Of a DNA stretch of 34,368 nucleotides, positions 23,500 through 31,812 are shown piece by piece. The notes under the pieces were generated by a model, which ran no database searches, was not told where the DNA came from, and saw nothing but the letters and a program-made list of their open reading frames with translations. Position 1 is the stretch's first letter; each line of letters opens with the position of its first letter. The DNA is from Bacteroidales bacterium (GTDB lineage Bacteria > Bacteroidota > Bacteroidia > Bacteroidales > UBA10428). The DNA lies in the NCBI GenBank assembly GCA_016926375.1, contig JAFGOR010000192.1, positions 1-34,368 on the forward strand, given 5' to 3'. A program made the position numbers and the translations under genes.

Positions 23500-25143
23500 T
23501 TACTTTTTGATGATTTTAACAGAATCAGTGAATTTGCCATTGTCAACCCGGATGATGTATTCCCCTGTATGCAGATCGCTGAGATCAACTTGTGCTTCAT
23601 TACGCCCGTAATGTGCTGCGTTCATAGCGGTTTTCTTAACCTCTCGTCCTGAAAGGTCAATAACTCGTATGGTTAATGGAGTCGGGGTCTGCACAAAGCA
23701 GGCAATGGTGGTTTTATTTATCACAGGATTTGGGTAACAGCCAATCAGCCCGGTTTTTCTGTTTCCGTTAATCCGGTCATCAATGCCTGAGGCCCCTGCA
23801 ATCAGATCGAGTCGCTGACCGGTCCACTGGTCAAATCCTGTTGCCTGCATGGCCTCATTTGAAGCGCCCAGCCAGTCCTGTACCACCGATGTATATACCT
23901 GGCGATAGTCGCTAGTATACTTCAGGTTTCCGTTGTTCAGGTCGTTCAGGTTGGGGTTGGTACCCAGAATGCCTCCCTTGAGGCCTTTCCCGAAAAGGAA
24001 TACCGGAGTTGCTGAACCATGGTCGGTGCCATAGCTGGCATTTGAATAAACACGGCGGCCAAACTCGGTAAAGGTCATGGTAAGCACATTGTCCTCAATA
24101 TTCATAGCAGCCAGGTCATCCTGGAAAGCCTTGACGGCAGATGACAGGTGATATAAAAGTGCAGCATGTGTTCCCAGGGTTGCATCGTAGGTTTCAACCT
24201 GTTCGCCATGGGTGTCGAACCCGCCAATGCGGCAAAGGAAAATCCGGGTTTTCAGGTCTCCTTTCAACAGGCGGGCAATAAGCCTGAGCTGGCCCGAAAG
24301 CGTGTTATTCAGGAACGGCTCGGGAGCGCTGAGCGGATATGCTTCAGGATATTCCACAGTAAGTGAATTGCTGCCCAGGTCATAAGCCTCTTTCAGCCTT
24401 CCGGCATACTGGTTCGACTTTTTTTCAAGTTCCATCAGGTAGCGCAGCTCATCACCGGCATGGCTGTCGGGGAACAAAATGGGTGGTTCCACGCCAACGG
24501 TGGTGATCAGATCGTAAAACTGATCCGGGTTGTGGATGTTGATGCCCATGGGAATACCTTCTTCGCGATGAAAGGCGATGGACATCAGGTTTCCCATCTC
24601 AATACCAATGGGGTCGGGCATGTCGTCTGAAGGATATGCTCCGGGGTAACCCGGGTAAGCATGATTGAGAAATCGGCCCATCCAGCCCGATGAATAATCT
24701 GTGGTTGCTTCACCGCCCATCATCACAATATCTCTGCCCCGGAAATGAGACATATTCATATCGGGGTACCCCACGTTTTGCACTATGGCTGCCTTTCCCT
24801 GGTCGTACAATTCCTTGAACCCAATCATGTCGGGGTGCAGTCCAATCTGATCTTCAATGGCCAAAGTAGTGTCTACGTTGATAAACTTGCGTGGTCCGCT
24901 TTCGGGTATAGCAATATTAGCCCTGTAAGTATAATAGGTGTCGTATTGGTTTACGGGTATCAGCGTGTTCAGGGCATCGTTACCGCCGTGTAACTGGATA
25001 AAGATCAGTACATTGTTATTACCATTGGCGGCTGCCGCTTTGAGGTTGCTGTTTGCGGCCAGTAATCTTACAGGCACTCCCGATAACATTACTGAGCCGG
25101 CGGAGGCCATGCCTATGTTGCGTATGAATTTTCTTCTGTTCAT
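23500..25143 (-). CDS. DUF1501 protein with Tat-like signal and T9SS sorting domain
   Basis: This 547-aa protein starts MNRRKFIRNIGMASAGSVML, a twin-arginine-type signal. DUF1501 (sulfatase-like fold) covers about residues 40-440, with FIQLHGGNDALNTLIP, GGFDTHGEQV and TFTEFGRRVYSNASYGTDHG. The C-terminal 80-90 residues form a type A sorting domain of the type IX secretion system (IGCYPNPVINKTTI, LSGREVKK, LHTGEYIIRV), which directs proteins across or onto the outer membrane. It follows the DUF1800 gene by 11 bp on the same strand; this pairing is very common, and the two probably form an operon and act together. The biochemical function of the pair is not known. Confidence 0.93.
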   Translation of the reverse strand: MNRRKFIRNIGMASAGSVMLSGVPVRLLAANSNLKAAAANGNNNVLIFIQLHGGNDALNTLIPVNQYDTYYTYRANIAIPESGPRKFINVDTTLAIEDQIGLHPDMIGFKELYDQGKAAIVQNVGYPDMNMSHFRGRDIVMMGGEATTDYSSGWMGRFLNHAYPGYPGAYPSDDMPDPIGIEMGNLMSIAFHREEGIPMGINIHNPDQFYDLITTVGVEPPILFPDSHAGDELRYLMELEKKSNQYAGRLKEAYDLGSNSLTVEYPEAYPLSAPEPFLNNTLSGQLRLIARLLKGDLKTRIFLCRIGGFDTHGEQVETYDATLGTHAALLYHLSSAVKAFQDDLAAMNIEDNVLTMTFTEFGRRVYSNASYGTDHGSATPVFLFGKGLKGGILGTNPNLNDLNNGNLKYTSDYRQVYTSVVQDWLGASNEAMQATGFDQWTGQRLDLIAGASGIDDRINGNRKTGLIGCYPNPVINKTTIACFVQTPTPLTIRVIDLSGREVKKTAMNAAHYGRNEAQVDLSDLHTGEYIIRVDNGKFTDSVKIIKK

Positions 25144-25154
25144 GGCGGTTTGGT

Positions 25155-26834
25155 TTAGAATAACTGAAATTCGGGTGTTTGCATCAGGGCGGCAACCAAC
25201 GTTTCGAGCTGGTTTCTTACCACATCGTCATTACCACCTGAAGTGTACAGGTTCCATTCAGTGGTCCAGGTGGCAGGTGCCAGATTGTCTAAAAACACAT
25301 CGTTGAGGAAGTAATTGTACCGGTCGGTATCTATTTCAACTGCCAGCAGGTTCCGGGTTAAAGTTTGAACCACAGTTTCGGCATCGGAAGGGTTTGAAAT
25401 ATTTCCCGAATTCCTTACCCAGTCGACTATGTCGAGTTGGAAACCGTAATCTCCGCCTTCGTCAAGCCTTCCCATGAGTATGTTGGAGAAATGGTAACGG
25501 TGACCGATGGCATTGGGGGTTATCCAGTCGCGGCTATAGGTAGGTTCCTGGCTGTATGGCGGGTATCCTGATACATCAATGGGCTCATAGAAATCAATGC
25601 CCTGTTCGAGAATCATGGGGAGGATGCCATCAAGGTATGACTTTTGATAAAGATCACTCAAAGATGCAGGCATGTCCACATTAAAGAAACGCAGCGAACC
25701 GACGATGATTTCAAGCGGACTTTTGATGAGAGCACCGATGGAATTGTCGCTGGTAGTCAGTGTATCGGTATCGTAAAAGTGTTCGCTTGCAAGCAATTGC
25801 CGGAGAACGGGTTCCATTTCATAATTGCCGGTTCTGAAAGTTGTTGCCAACGGATTGATGATATCGGTTTCAACTTCCGCTGATATATCCCAGTAAACAA
25901 AAAAGCGGTAAAGCTTTCGGCAAATGAACCGGGCTGTTTCCTCGCGTGCGAAGATCATTTCGATCAGGTCATCGAATTCTTTGATGGCTGCTTCTTTTGT
26001 GGCCAGGTTTTCAATTATCTCGTTGGGCTGAATGGTTTGATTTCCGAAGGCTGCAGTAAACACTTTGGGATTTATATCGTGCCTTACAGCCAGTTCGGTA
26101 GCAGGCAATCCTGTAGAATTTTCGGTTTCAAGTTTGCCGGCAGGAATGTTGGTATCGGGGTCCGGGTTGGTGAAGGTGGGGTCGAACCGCCAACCGGTGA
26201 GCACCCTGCAGGCAGCTTTGATGTCGTCTTCGGTGTAATTGGTGTAATTGCCTTCGGCAAGCTGGGGTCCTCTGCCAATGGAATAAAGTTCGAACATCTC
26301 ACGGGCAAAGTTTTCATTGGGACTGTCCTTATCATTGGTTTCACCGTCGATGTATCGCAGCATGGCATTATCGAGGCAGATTTTTTTGAAAAGGGTTTTA
26401 AAGTTCCCAAAGGCGTAATACCTGAACAAGGCGTTCTGGTAATAAACGGCTTCACTGCTGCCGATAACCGACCATGCCGCAGGCAGGTGGGTATGATAGA
26501 AATAGGTAATGCGTTCCTGCAGGTTATTACCCGATTTACGCATCTGTTCGAGGTGCCAGGCCCTGAAGAAATTAAACAGGGTGTCCTGATCACTGTTAAC
26601 GTCTTCAACAGCAACGGGTTTTGTGGGTGGATTCACCCAACTGTCGCCGGTAAGCACATCAACAGGCGGATCAGGAACGGCAGGAGGGGTAAACAGGGTG
26701 TCGAGAGCCGCTGTTGCAGTAAGTGCAGCAAATGTTTCAATATCGGCCGGCCCGGGACCCCATGTTGCTCTCCGGAGCAGGTGGGCAGCCCCTTTTTTGC
26801 CCAGAACCCCGGTAATCGGATTGAGTGATGCCAT
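25155..26834 (-). CDS. DUF1800 family protein
   Basis: This 559-aa protein starts at MASLNPITGVLGKKG. The ORF-track start is a GTG 105 bp upstream that adds an atypical stretch. Family hallmarks are AAHLLRRATWGPGPADIE near the start, NFAREMFELYSIGRG in the middle and ETARFICRKLYRFFVY towards the second half, with CRVLTGWRFD between them. No classical signal peptide follows the chosen start, which leaves localisation open: partners of DUF1501 proteins are often exported, and the longer GTG form does contain a hydrophobic segment. It is the promoter-proximal gene of the pair. The long antisense ORFs here are composition artefacts. Confidence 0.9.
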   Translation of the reverse strand: MASLNPITGVLGKKGAAHLLRRATWGPGPADIETFAALTATAALDTLFTPPAVPDPPVDVLTGDSWVNPPTKPVAVEDVNSDQDTLFNFFRAWHLEQMRKSGNNLQERITYFYHTHLPAAWSVIGSSEAVYYQNALFRYYAFGNFKTLFKKICLDNAMLRYIDGETNDKDSPNENFAREMFELYSIGRGPQLAEGNYTNYTEDDIKAACRVLTGWRFDPTFTNPDPDTNIPAGKLETENSTGLPATELAVRHDINPKVFTAAFGNQTIQPNEIIENLATKEAAIKEFDDLIEMIFAREETARFICRKLYRFFVYWDISAEVETDIINPLATTFRTGNYEMEPVLRQLLASEHFYDTDTLTTSDNSIGALIKSPLEIIVGSLRFFNVDMPASLSDLYQKSYLDGILPMILEQGIDFYEPIDVSGYPPYSQEPTYSRDWITPNAIGHRYHFSNILMGRLDEGGDYGFQLDIVDWVRNSGNISNPSDAETVVQTLTRNLLAVEIDTDRYNYFLNDVFLDNLAPATWTTEWNLYTSGGNDDVVRNQLETLVAALMQTPEFQLF

Positions 26835-27010
26835 AGTTTGTTGGTTTAGTTTATTTGCCAGTAAATGAAAATGATTGTTTAACAGATGATTGCCAATGAA
26901 CGTAATCAGAATAAAGTTACAACATGTTTTGAATTTCACCCAACAGGTTGGTCAATTACATGCATAAAAAAACGCTGATTACGAAAAATTATTATGGTTC
27001 AGTAATTTGT

Positions 27011-27628
27011 TTACCGGGGCAGGTAAACCAGTTTTTTGGTTTCGAAATAGGGCTCAGCAAAGTAGTCGCTGAGGTTAAATACCCGGGCGTTCTTTATAAC
27101 ACTGAGTTCTGCGGAGAGGTCGCCTCCTTTCAGCGCCAGTAAACCATTTTTCAGCGTGTTGAATCCTCCGGCACGGATGTTTTTCTTTACCCACCCAAAC
27201 AGTATGGCTATCTCGGCCACAGCCCTGCAAACAACAAAGTCGGCCTGGGTAGTGAGTTCCTCAAGTCTCAGGTTGCGGGCGTCAACATTAGCAAGTTCAA
27301 TTTCGCTCCGGATGGCATCTACAACCCTGATTTTTTTGGCAATGGAATCTACCAGGATGAATTGCACTTCAGGAAAGAGTATGGCCAGGGGTATTCCCGG
27401 AAAACCGCCACCTGTGCCGGCATCGATGATTGCGGTGCCGCTTTTAAAAGAAATGATCCGGGCAAGTGACAAAGAATGCAGTACATGATGCAGGTAAAGG
27501 TTTTCGATGTCTTTGCGCGAAATCACGTTTATTCGCTGGTTCCAAAGCGCATACAATTCTCCAAGACGTGAAAACTGTTCGGTTTGACGCGGGGTAAGTT
27601 GCGGAAAGTATGTTGCAATGGTTTGCAT
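27011..27628 (-). CDS. rsmG: 16S rRNA (guanine527-N7)-methyltransferase RsmG
   Basis: This 205-aa SAM-dependent methyltransferase modifies G527 (E. coli numbering) in the 530 loop of 16S rRNA; loss of it is linked to low-level streptomycin resistance in several bacteria. Motifs are AIIDAGTGGGFPGIPLAILFP (SAM-binding GxGxGxPG), the acidic FILVDSIAKKI and ADFVVCRAVAEI. The N-terminal WNQRINVISRKDIENLYLHH box is typical. I set the start at ATG 27628 (MQTIATYFPQLTPRQ); the longer frame overlaps the sigma-factor gene upstream. The gap of 22 bp to the sigma gene supports one transcript (GT2 - sigma - rsmG). Confidence 0.95.
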   Translation of the reverse strand: MQTIATYFPQLTPRQTEQFSRLGELYALWNQRINVISRKDIENLYLHHVLHSLSLARIISFKSGTAIIDAGTGGGFPGIPLAILFPEVQFILVDSIAKKIRVVDAIRSEIELANVDARNLRLEELTTQADFVVCRAVAEIAILFGWVKKNIRAGGFNTLKNGLLALKGGDLSAELSVIKNARVFNLSDYFAEPYFETKKLVYLPR

Positions 27629-27650
27629 GAAGTGGTGCCGTGCAAAACAA

Positions 27651-28250
27651 TTACATTTTTCCTGTTGTATTTTTGAGAATGTTGAAGAGCAATTCGCGGG
27701 CCCGGAATAACTGAGCTTTAACAGTACCAATGGGCAATTCGAGCTCTTCGGCAATTTCTTCGTACGAGAGTTCGCTGAAATATCTCAACTCTATGAGTTT
27801 GCGGTAGCGTGGTTTCAGTTTTGAAACGAGCGACCGCATGAGGTGTATCTTTTGCTCGTTGATCAGAGATTCTTCAGGATCAAGTATCGGAGCCTGGATA
27901 TCCTTGGTGGCTTTCTCGTGTTCTTCGTTGCTGTGATCAAGTGAAACGTGACTTGTTTTCTTTTTGCGGATGAAGTCGATGCAATTGTTGGTGGCAATTT
28001 TGAAAAGCCAGGTGCTGAAAGCGTAATTTGGTGCGTATTGATTGATGTTCTTAAAAGCTTTGCCAAAGGCTTCAATGGTAAGGTCTTCAGCATCGCTGGC
28101 ATTGTTAACCATTTTTAGCAGCATGTAGTAAATGGCGTCGCGATAACGGCCCATCAATTCGGCATAGGCGCGCTGATCACCCTGGGTGGCGCGCTGAACC
28201 AACATATAATCGCGTTGCGCTTTCTCGGATAGATTTGTATTTACTTCCAT
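27651..28250 (-). CDS. ECF-type RNA polymerase sigma factor (sigma-70 family)
   Basis: This 199-aa group IV sigma factor has region 2 in residues ~25-95 (YRDAIYYMLLKMVNNASDAE, DLTIEAFGKAF, YAFSTWLFKIATNNCIDFIR; the -10 recognition and melting part). A charged linker follows, then region 4 near 140-190 (LKPRYRKLIELRYFSELSYE, IAEELELPIGTVKAQLFRAR, the helix-turn-helix that reads -35). It overlaps the end of the glycosyltransferase gene by 10 bp, implying translational coupling. No anti-sigma factor or transmembrane regulator sits beside it, unlike most ECF loci, so its control is not apparent here. Region 4 is close to the general RpoE-like group common in Bacteroidota. Confidence 0.93.
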   Translation of the reverse strand: MEVNTNLSEKAQRDYMLVQRATQGDQRAYAELMGRYRDAIYYMLLKMVNNASDAEDLTIEAFGKAFKNINQYAPNYAFSTWLFKIATNNCIDFIRKKKTSHVSLDHSNEEHEKATKDIQAPILDPEESLINEQKIHLMRSLVSKLKPRYRKLIELRYFSELSYEEIAEELELPIGTVKAQLFRARELLFNILKNTTGKM

Positions 28251-29380
28251 TGAAAATTTGAAGGTCTGATTCGGCTAGATAACAAAAGCCCAAAATTAAT
28301 GAACAGTGACAACAAGTCAAACAATAACGAAATTAATAATAAATTTTTCTCATTTAAACGGATCATTGTTTTTTTAATAACAAAGATCTGAATGATCATA
28401 CGCAATACGAAAACCAGGAGCACCCAAATCCTGTGTACTGGCGAAAAAAGCAGGGCAATCAGGCTGGCATAAAAGATCAGTCGGCTGAACGGCTCAAGTG
28501 CCAGAATAAATTTATGCGAACCTTTATAGAGGCTGTTTGTTGAAAAGTGACGTTTCTTCTGGTAACTCCATTTATCAAAGGAATCTTTTGGCGCAGTGCG
28601 TGTGTGGCTCTCATGCGCATATTCGATAGCCGTATTTGTACCGGTGGCATTTTCATTCACAAACAAGTCATCATCACCCGAGGCCAGGTGAAAATGTCCG
28701 GAAAAGCCTTTGCCTGAATAGAAGAGTGATTTTTTGTAAGCCAGGTTTCTGCCAACTCCCATGTAAGGTATCCGGCAGAGAGCCATGCTGAAATACTGCA
28801 GGGCAATCATCAGCGTATCGTACCGGATGTACTTGTTCAGTATACCGGGAAGAGGAAAATATCCGCCATAACCCAAAACAATCGCGGTTTTATCAGAAAA
28901 ATGGCCCGACATGAGTTTCAGCCACTGATTGCTTTCAGGCTGGCAATCGCCGTCGGTAAACAACAACCGCTCATGCTTTGCTGCTTTGATACCAATGGTA
29001 ACCGCAAGTTTTTTCCCGTGTGAAAACTTTTTATCTTCCTTAATAACGCTTGTTCTTAAGTTGGGGTATGCTTTCATGTATTTTTCCAAGATGTCTTCCG
29101 TTTCATCCGAGGAGCAATCATTCACAACAATAACCTCGAATTCGGGATAATCCTGGGTAAGTATGACCGGGAGAAATTTGTCCAGGTTGTCAGCTTCATT
29201 GCGTGCGCAAATAATCACCGAAACCGGTTCAAACACGGCATCCTCCTGTTTCTTTTTATGAAAAACAAACCTGCTGAAGATGCCCAGGTAGTAAACCAAC
29301 TGGATGACAAACGAAAAAACAAAAACGAGCAGGATAATAAACCATTGTTTATCAGCTAGTAATTCAGAAATTGCTGGCAT
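28241..29380 (-). CDS. membrane-anchored family 2 glycosyltransferase
   Basis: This 379-aa protein has an N-terminal transmembrane helix (about 13-35), a cytoplasmic GT-A domain and two or three C-terminal helices. GT2 motifs are VSVIICARNEADNLDKFLPV, VVNDCSSDETEDILEKY, the metal-binding LLFTDGDCQPES (DGD in place of DxD) and a later SGDDDLFVNENA with Asp residues suited to the catalytic base. A KKRHFSTN segment replaces the QxxRW of processive enzymes, so single-sugar transfer to an envelope lipid or glycan is inferred. It is the first gene of the minus-strand operon with the sigma factor and rsmG. Confidence 0.88.
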   Translation of the reverse strand: MPAISELLADKQWFIILLVFVFSFVIQLVYYLGIFSRFVFHKKKQEDAVFEPVSVIICARNEADNLDKFLPVILTQDYPEFEVIVVNDCSSDETEDILEKYMKAYPNLRTSVIKEDKKFSHGKKLAVTIGIKAAKHERLLFTDGDCQPESNQWLKLMSGHFSDKTAIVLGYGGYFPLPGILNKYIRYDTLMIALQYFSMALCRIPYMGVGRNLAYKKSLFYSGKGFSGHFHLASGDDDLFVNENATGTNTAIEYAHESHTRTAPKDSFDKWSYQKKRHFSTNSLYKGSHKFILALEPFSRLIFYASLIALLFSPVHRIWVLLVFVLRMIIQIFVIKKTMIRLNEKNLLLISLLFDLLSLFINFGLLLSSRIRPSNFQWK

Positions 29381-29403
29381 TTGCTTTAATTATTCTCAGC
29401 GGC

Positions 29404-29435
29404 CAATTTACTCAAAGTTTTTGATGTATGCCAAA
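29404..29435 (-). promoter_or_regulatory. likely promoter of the glycosyltransferase-sigma-rsmG operon
   Basis: On the minus strand TTTG (29435-29432) is followed after 21 nt by TAAATTG (29410-29404), one T short of TAnnTTTG. The ATG lies 23 nt downstream. Confidence 0.4.
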
Positions 29436-29474
29436 TTCTGACAGCTCAACAGACAATTTTCATGGTAATAGTTA

Positions 29475-29482
29475 TATATTTG
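29475..29482 (+). promoter_or_regulatory. Bacteroidota -7 element of tgt
   Basis: TATATTTG is an exact TAnnTTTG match 18 nt before ATG 29501. It lies inside the longer ORF-track frame and shows that the shorter tgt start is right. No clear TTTG -33 element is seen. Confidence 0.5.
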
Positions 29483-29500
29483 CGGCCAAACAAGGTTTTC

Positions 29501-30631
29501 ATGGAATTCAGGATATTCAATCGAGATTCGGCTACCCGGGCGCGCTCCGGAAGGATTACAACCGGGCATGGAGCGATTGAGACTCCTGTGTTTATGCCGG
29601 TTGGCACAGCAGGAACGGTTAAAGCGGTTCATCAGCGTGAGCTTTCTGATGATCTGAATGCGAAGATCATTCTCGGAAATACCTATCATTTATACCTGCG
29701 TCCGGGTATTGATATCATCAGGCAGGCAGGCGGACTCCACCGTTTTATGAACTGGAGCCGGCCCATTCTTACCGACAGCGGAGGTTACCAGGTGTTCTCA
29801 CTGGCATCAATCAGGAAACTTACCCGGGAAGGTGCTCTGTTCAGTTCACATATTGACGGATCGAAGCACTTGTTTACACCCGAAAAAATCGTGGATGTGC
29901 AGCGGGTTATTGGTGCCGACATCATCATGGCTCTGGACGAGTGCACGCCCTATCCATGTGAACACAAGGAGGCCCTAAAGTCGATAGAGCTTACCCACCA
30001 ATGGCTTGAAAGGGGTTATTCGCATTTTCGAAATACCGAACCGCTATATGGGTATGAACAGTCGTTTTTCCCCATTGTTCAGGGCAGTGTTTATAAAGAT
30101 CTCCGCGATATGTCAGCGCGGGAGATTTGCAAATATCCGGCTGATGGTTATGCAATTGGCGGCTTATCCGTTGGAGAGCCTGAAGATGTGATGTATGAAA
30201 TGATAGACGTTGTAACTGACATACTCCCTGATGAAAGACCACGTTATCTTATGGGAGTAGGTACCCCGGTGAATTTACTTGAAGCCATTGCCAGGGGCAT
30301 TGACATGTTTGATTGTGTTATGCCCACCCGAAACGGACGGAATGGCATGCTATTTACCAGTAAGGGCGTTATGAATATGAGGAATAACAAGTGGAAGGAT
30401 GACTTCAGCGAACTTGACCCCGATGGCGCCTGCTATGTTGACCACCATTATTCAAAAGCCTATCTGCGACATCTGATCATATCAAAGGAAATTCTGGGTG
30501 CTCAAATTGCCTCACTGCATAACTTAAGTTTTTATCTTTGGCTTATGGATGAGGCCAGAAAGCAAATCCAGGCAGGCACTTTTGGGCCATGGAAAACCCG
30601 GATGGTTCAACAATTGATTACCAGGCTATGA
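29501..30631 (+). CDS. tgt: queuine/preQ1 tRNA-guanine transglycosylase
   Basis: This 376-aa TIM-barrel enzyme exchanges G34 of GUN-anticodon tRNAs for preQ1 in queuosine biosynthesis. The start at ATG 29501 (MEFRIFNRDSATRARSG) follows a -7 box; the ORF-track start lies upstream of it. Active-site segments are intact: TDSGGYQVFSL (Asp92), MALDECTPYPCE (Asp146 region), GGLSVGEP and FDCVMPTRNGRNG with nucleophile Asp271. The zinc site is altered: the usual CxCxxC reads DGACYVDHH, leaving one Cys (311) and the later His340. Its stop overlaps the lptG start (ATGA), so the two are coupled. Confidence 0.96.
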   Translation: MEFRIFNRDSATRARSGRITTGHGAIETPVFMPVGTAGTVKAVHQRELSDDLNAKIILGNTYHLYLRPGIDIIRQAGGLHRFMNWSRPILTDSGGYQVFSLASIRKLTREGALFSSHIDGSKHLFTPEKIVDVQRVIGADIIMALDECTPYPCEHKEALKSIELTHQWLERGYSHFRNTEPLYGYEQSFFPIVQGSVYKDLRDMSAREICKYPADGYAIGGLSVGEPEDVMYEMIDVVTDILPDERPRYLMGVGTPVNLLEAIARGIDMFDCVMPTRNGRNGMLFTSKGVMNMRNNKWKDDFSELDPDGACYVDHHYSKAYLRHLIISKEILGAQIASLHNLSFYLWLMDEARKQIQAGTFGPWKTRMVQQLITRL

Positions 30632-31722
30632 AAAATCTCAGGATGATGATTTTGGATTGGTACATTATCAGGAAATTCCTGGGAACCTTCTTTTTTACCA
30701 TTGCGCTGATTTTGGCCATTGCTGTAGTTTTTGACCTTTCTGAAAAAATTGATGATTTCCTTGAAAATGAAGCTCCGCTCCGTGCCATCGTTGTTGATTA
30801 CTACCTGAATTTCATACCCTACTTTGCCGTATTATTCAGTCCGTTGTTCACCTTCATAACGGTAATCTACTTCACATCAAGAATGGCATACAATACCGAA
30901 ATTATTGCTATTTTAAGCAGTGGTGTAAGTTTCAGGCGGATTCTCTATCCCTATTTTATTTCGGCATTTGCGCTAACCGTGTTTGCTTTTGTACTGAGCA
31001 ATTACATTATTCCGCATTCAAATGCCCGTAAGCTGGCTTTTGAGGAGGAGTATTACCACAGTTCTCCCAAACAAAACCGCAACAGGGATATTCACAAACA
31101 AATTGAACCGGGGATATTTGTATACCTCGAATCATACAACACCAACTTTAACCGGGGCCTGAAATTCTCTATTGAGAAATTTGATGACGGAAAACTGGTG
31201 TCCAAACTTTTTGCCGACGATATCGCATGGGATTCTGTTAAAAACAAATGGCACATTCGCAATTACTATATCCGGGAATTTCAGAACGAAAACCAGCTGG
31301 TTATACAGGGAAGGGATCTCGATACCACCCTGAATCTTCATCCGGAAGAATTCAGGCGCAGAGACAACGCTGTTGAAGCCATGAACCTGGGGGAACTTAA
31401 CCGCTTCATCAACACCCAAAAGATGCAGGGAGCCGAAGATATTGATTTGTTCATGATTGAAAAACACAGGCGTTTTTCTTTCCCCTTTTCGGCCTTCATT
31501 CTTACACTGATTGGGGTGTCTGTTTCATCAAAAAAAGTGAAGGGTGGAATTGGTATGCAATTGGGAATCGGGCTTCTGATCAGCTTCTCATATATAGTGT
31601 TCATGCAGTTTTCTTCGCAGTTTGCTATTAGCGGTGCATTCAGTCCCTTTATTGCTGTATGGATTCCCAACGTGCTCTTCACCATCATCGCGGTATTCAT
31701 TTACCGGTTGGCGCCCAAATAG
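30628..31722 (+). CDS. LptF/LptG family permease (LPS export)
   Basis: This 364-aa inner-membrane protein belongs to the YjgP/YjgQ family, whose members form the LptB2FG transporter that moves lipopolysaccharide to the outer membrane. Three N-terminal transmembrane segments (from about 15; FLGTFFFTIALILAIAVVF, FIPYFAVLFSPLFTFITVIY, YFISAFALTVFAFVLSNYII) precede a periplasmic beta-jellyroll (about 130-270), and three more helices close the protein. I chose ATG 30628 (MKNLRMMILDWYIIRKF), which overlaps the tgt stop by four bases; the ORF-track start lies in tgt. LptF and LptG cannot be told apart safely, although isolated copies next to tgt in Bacteroidota are usually called LptG-like. Confidence 0.9.
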   Translation: MKNLRMMILDWYIIRKFLGTFFFTIALILAIAVVFDLSEKIDDFLENEAPLRAIVVDYYLNFIPYFAVLFSPLFTFITVIYFTSRMAYNTEIIAILSSGVSFRRILYPYFISAFALTVFAFVLSNYIIPHSNARKLAFEEEYYHSSPKQNRNRDIHKQIEPGIFVYLESYNTNFNRGLKFSIEKFDDGKLVSKLFADDIAWDSVKNKWHIRNYYIREFQNENQLVIQGRDLDTTLNLHPEEFRRRDNAVEAMNLGELNRFINTQKMQGAEDIDLFMIEKHRRFSFPFSAFILTLIGVSVSSKKVKGGIGMQLGIGLLISFSYIVFMQFSSQFAISGAFSPFIAVWIPNVLFTIIAVFIYRLAPK

Positions 31723-31757
31723 TTCAATACTTATTATTCAGGTATTGGAGCGGATTA

Positions 31758-31788
31758 TTTGCATTTCTTCTTTTTGACCTTATATTTG
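31758..31788 (+). promoter_or_regulatory. consensus Bacteroidota promoter of the carboxyltransferase operon
   Basis: TTTG (31758-31761), exactly 19 nt, then TATATTTG (31781-31788), a perfect TTTG / TAnnTTTG promoter. The ATG follows 24 nt later. The ORF-track start at 31759 begins within the -33 element and is therefore excluded. Confidence 0.75.
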
Positions 31789-31812
31789 CTCCCTTCATTA
31801 AACAAAATTATC

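Noticed and set aside
26037-26828. 263-aa ORF antisense to DUF1800
   Set aside because: Long only because of codon bias in the GC-richer DUF1800 gene on the other strand; no family features.
29462-29500. Upstream extension of tgt
   Set aside because: It contains the TATATTTG promoter element and is not part of known tgt proteins.
31759-31812. Upstream extension of the carboxyltransferase (MHFFFLTLYLLPSL)
   Set aside because: It looks like a signal peptide but overlaps a perfect promoter, and the enzyme family is cytoplasmic.
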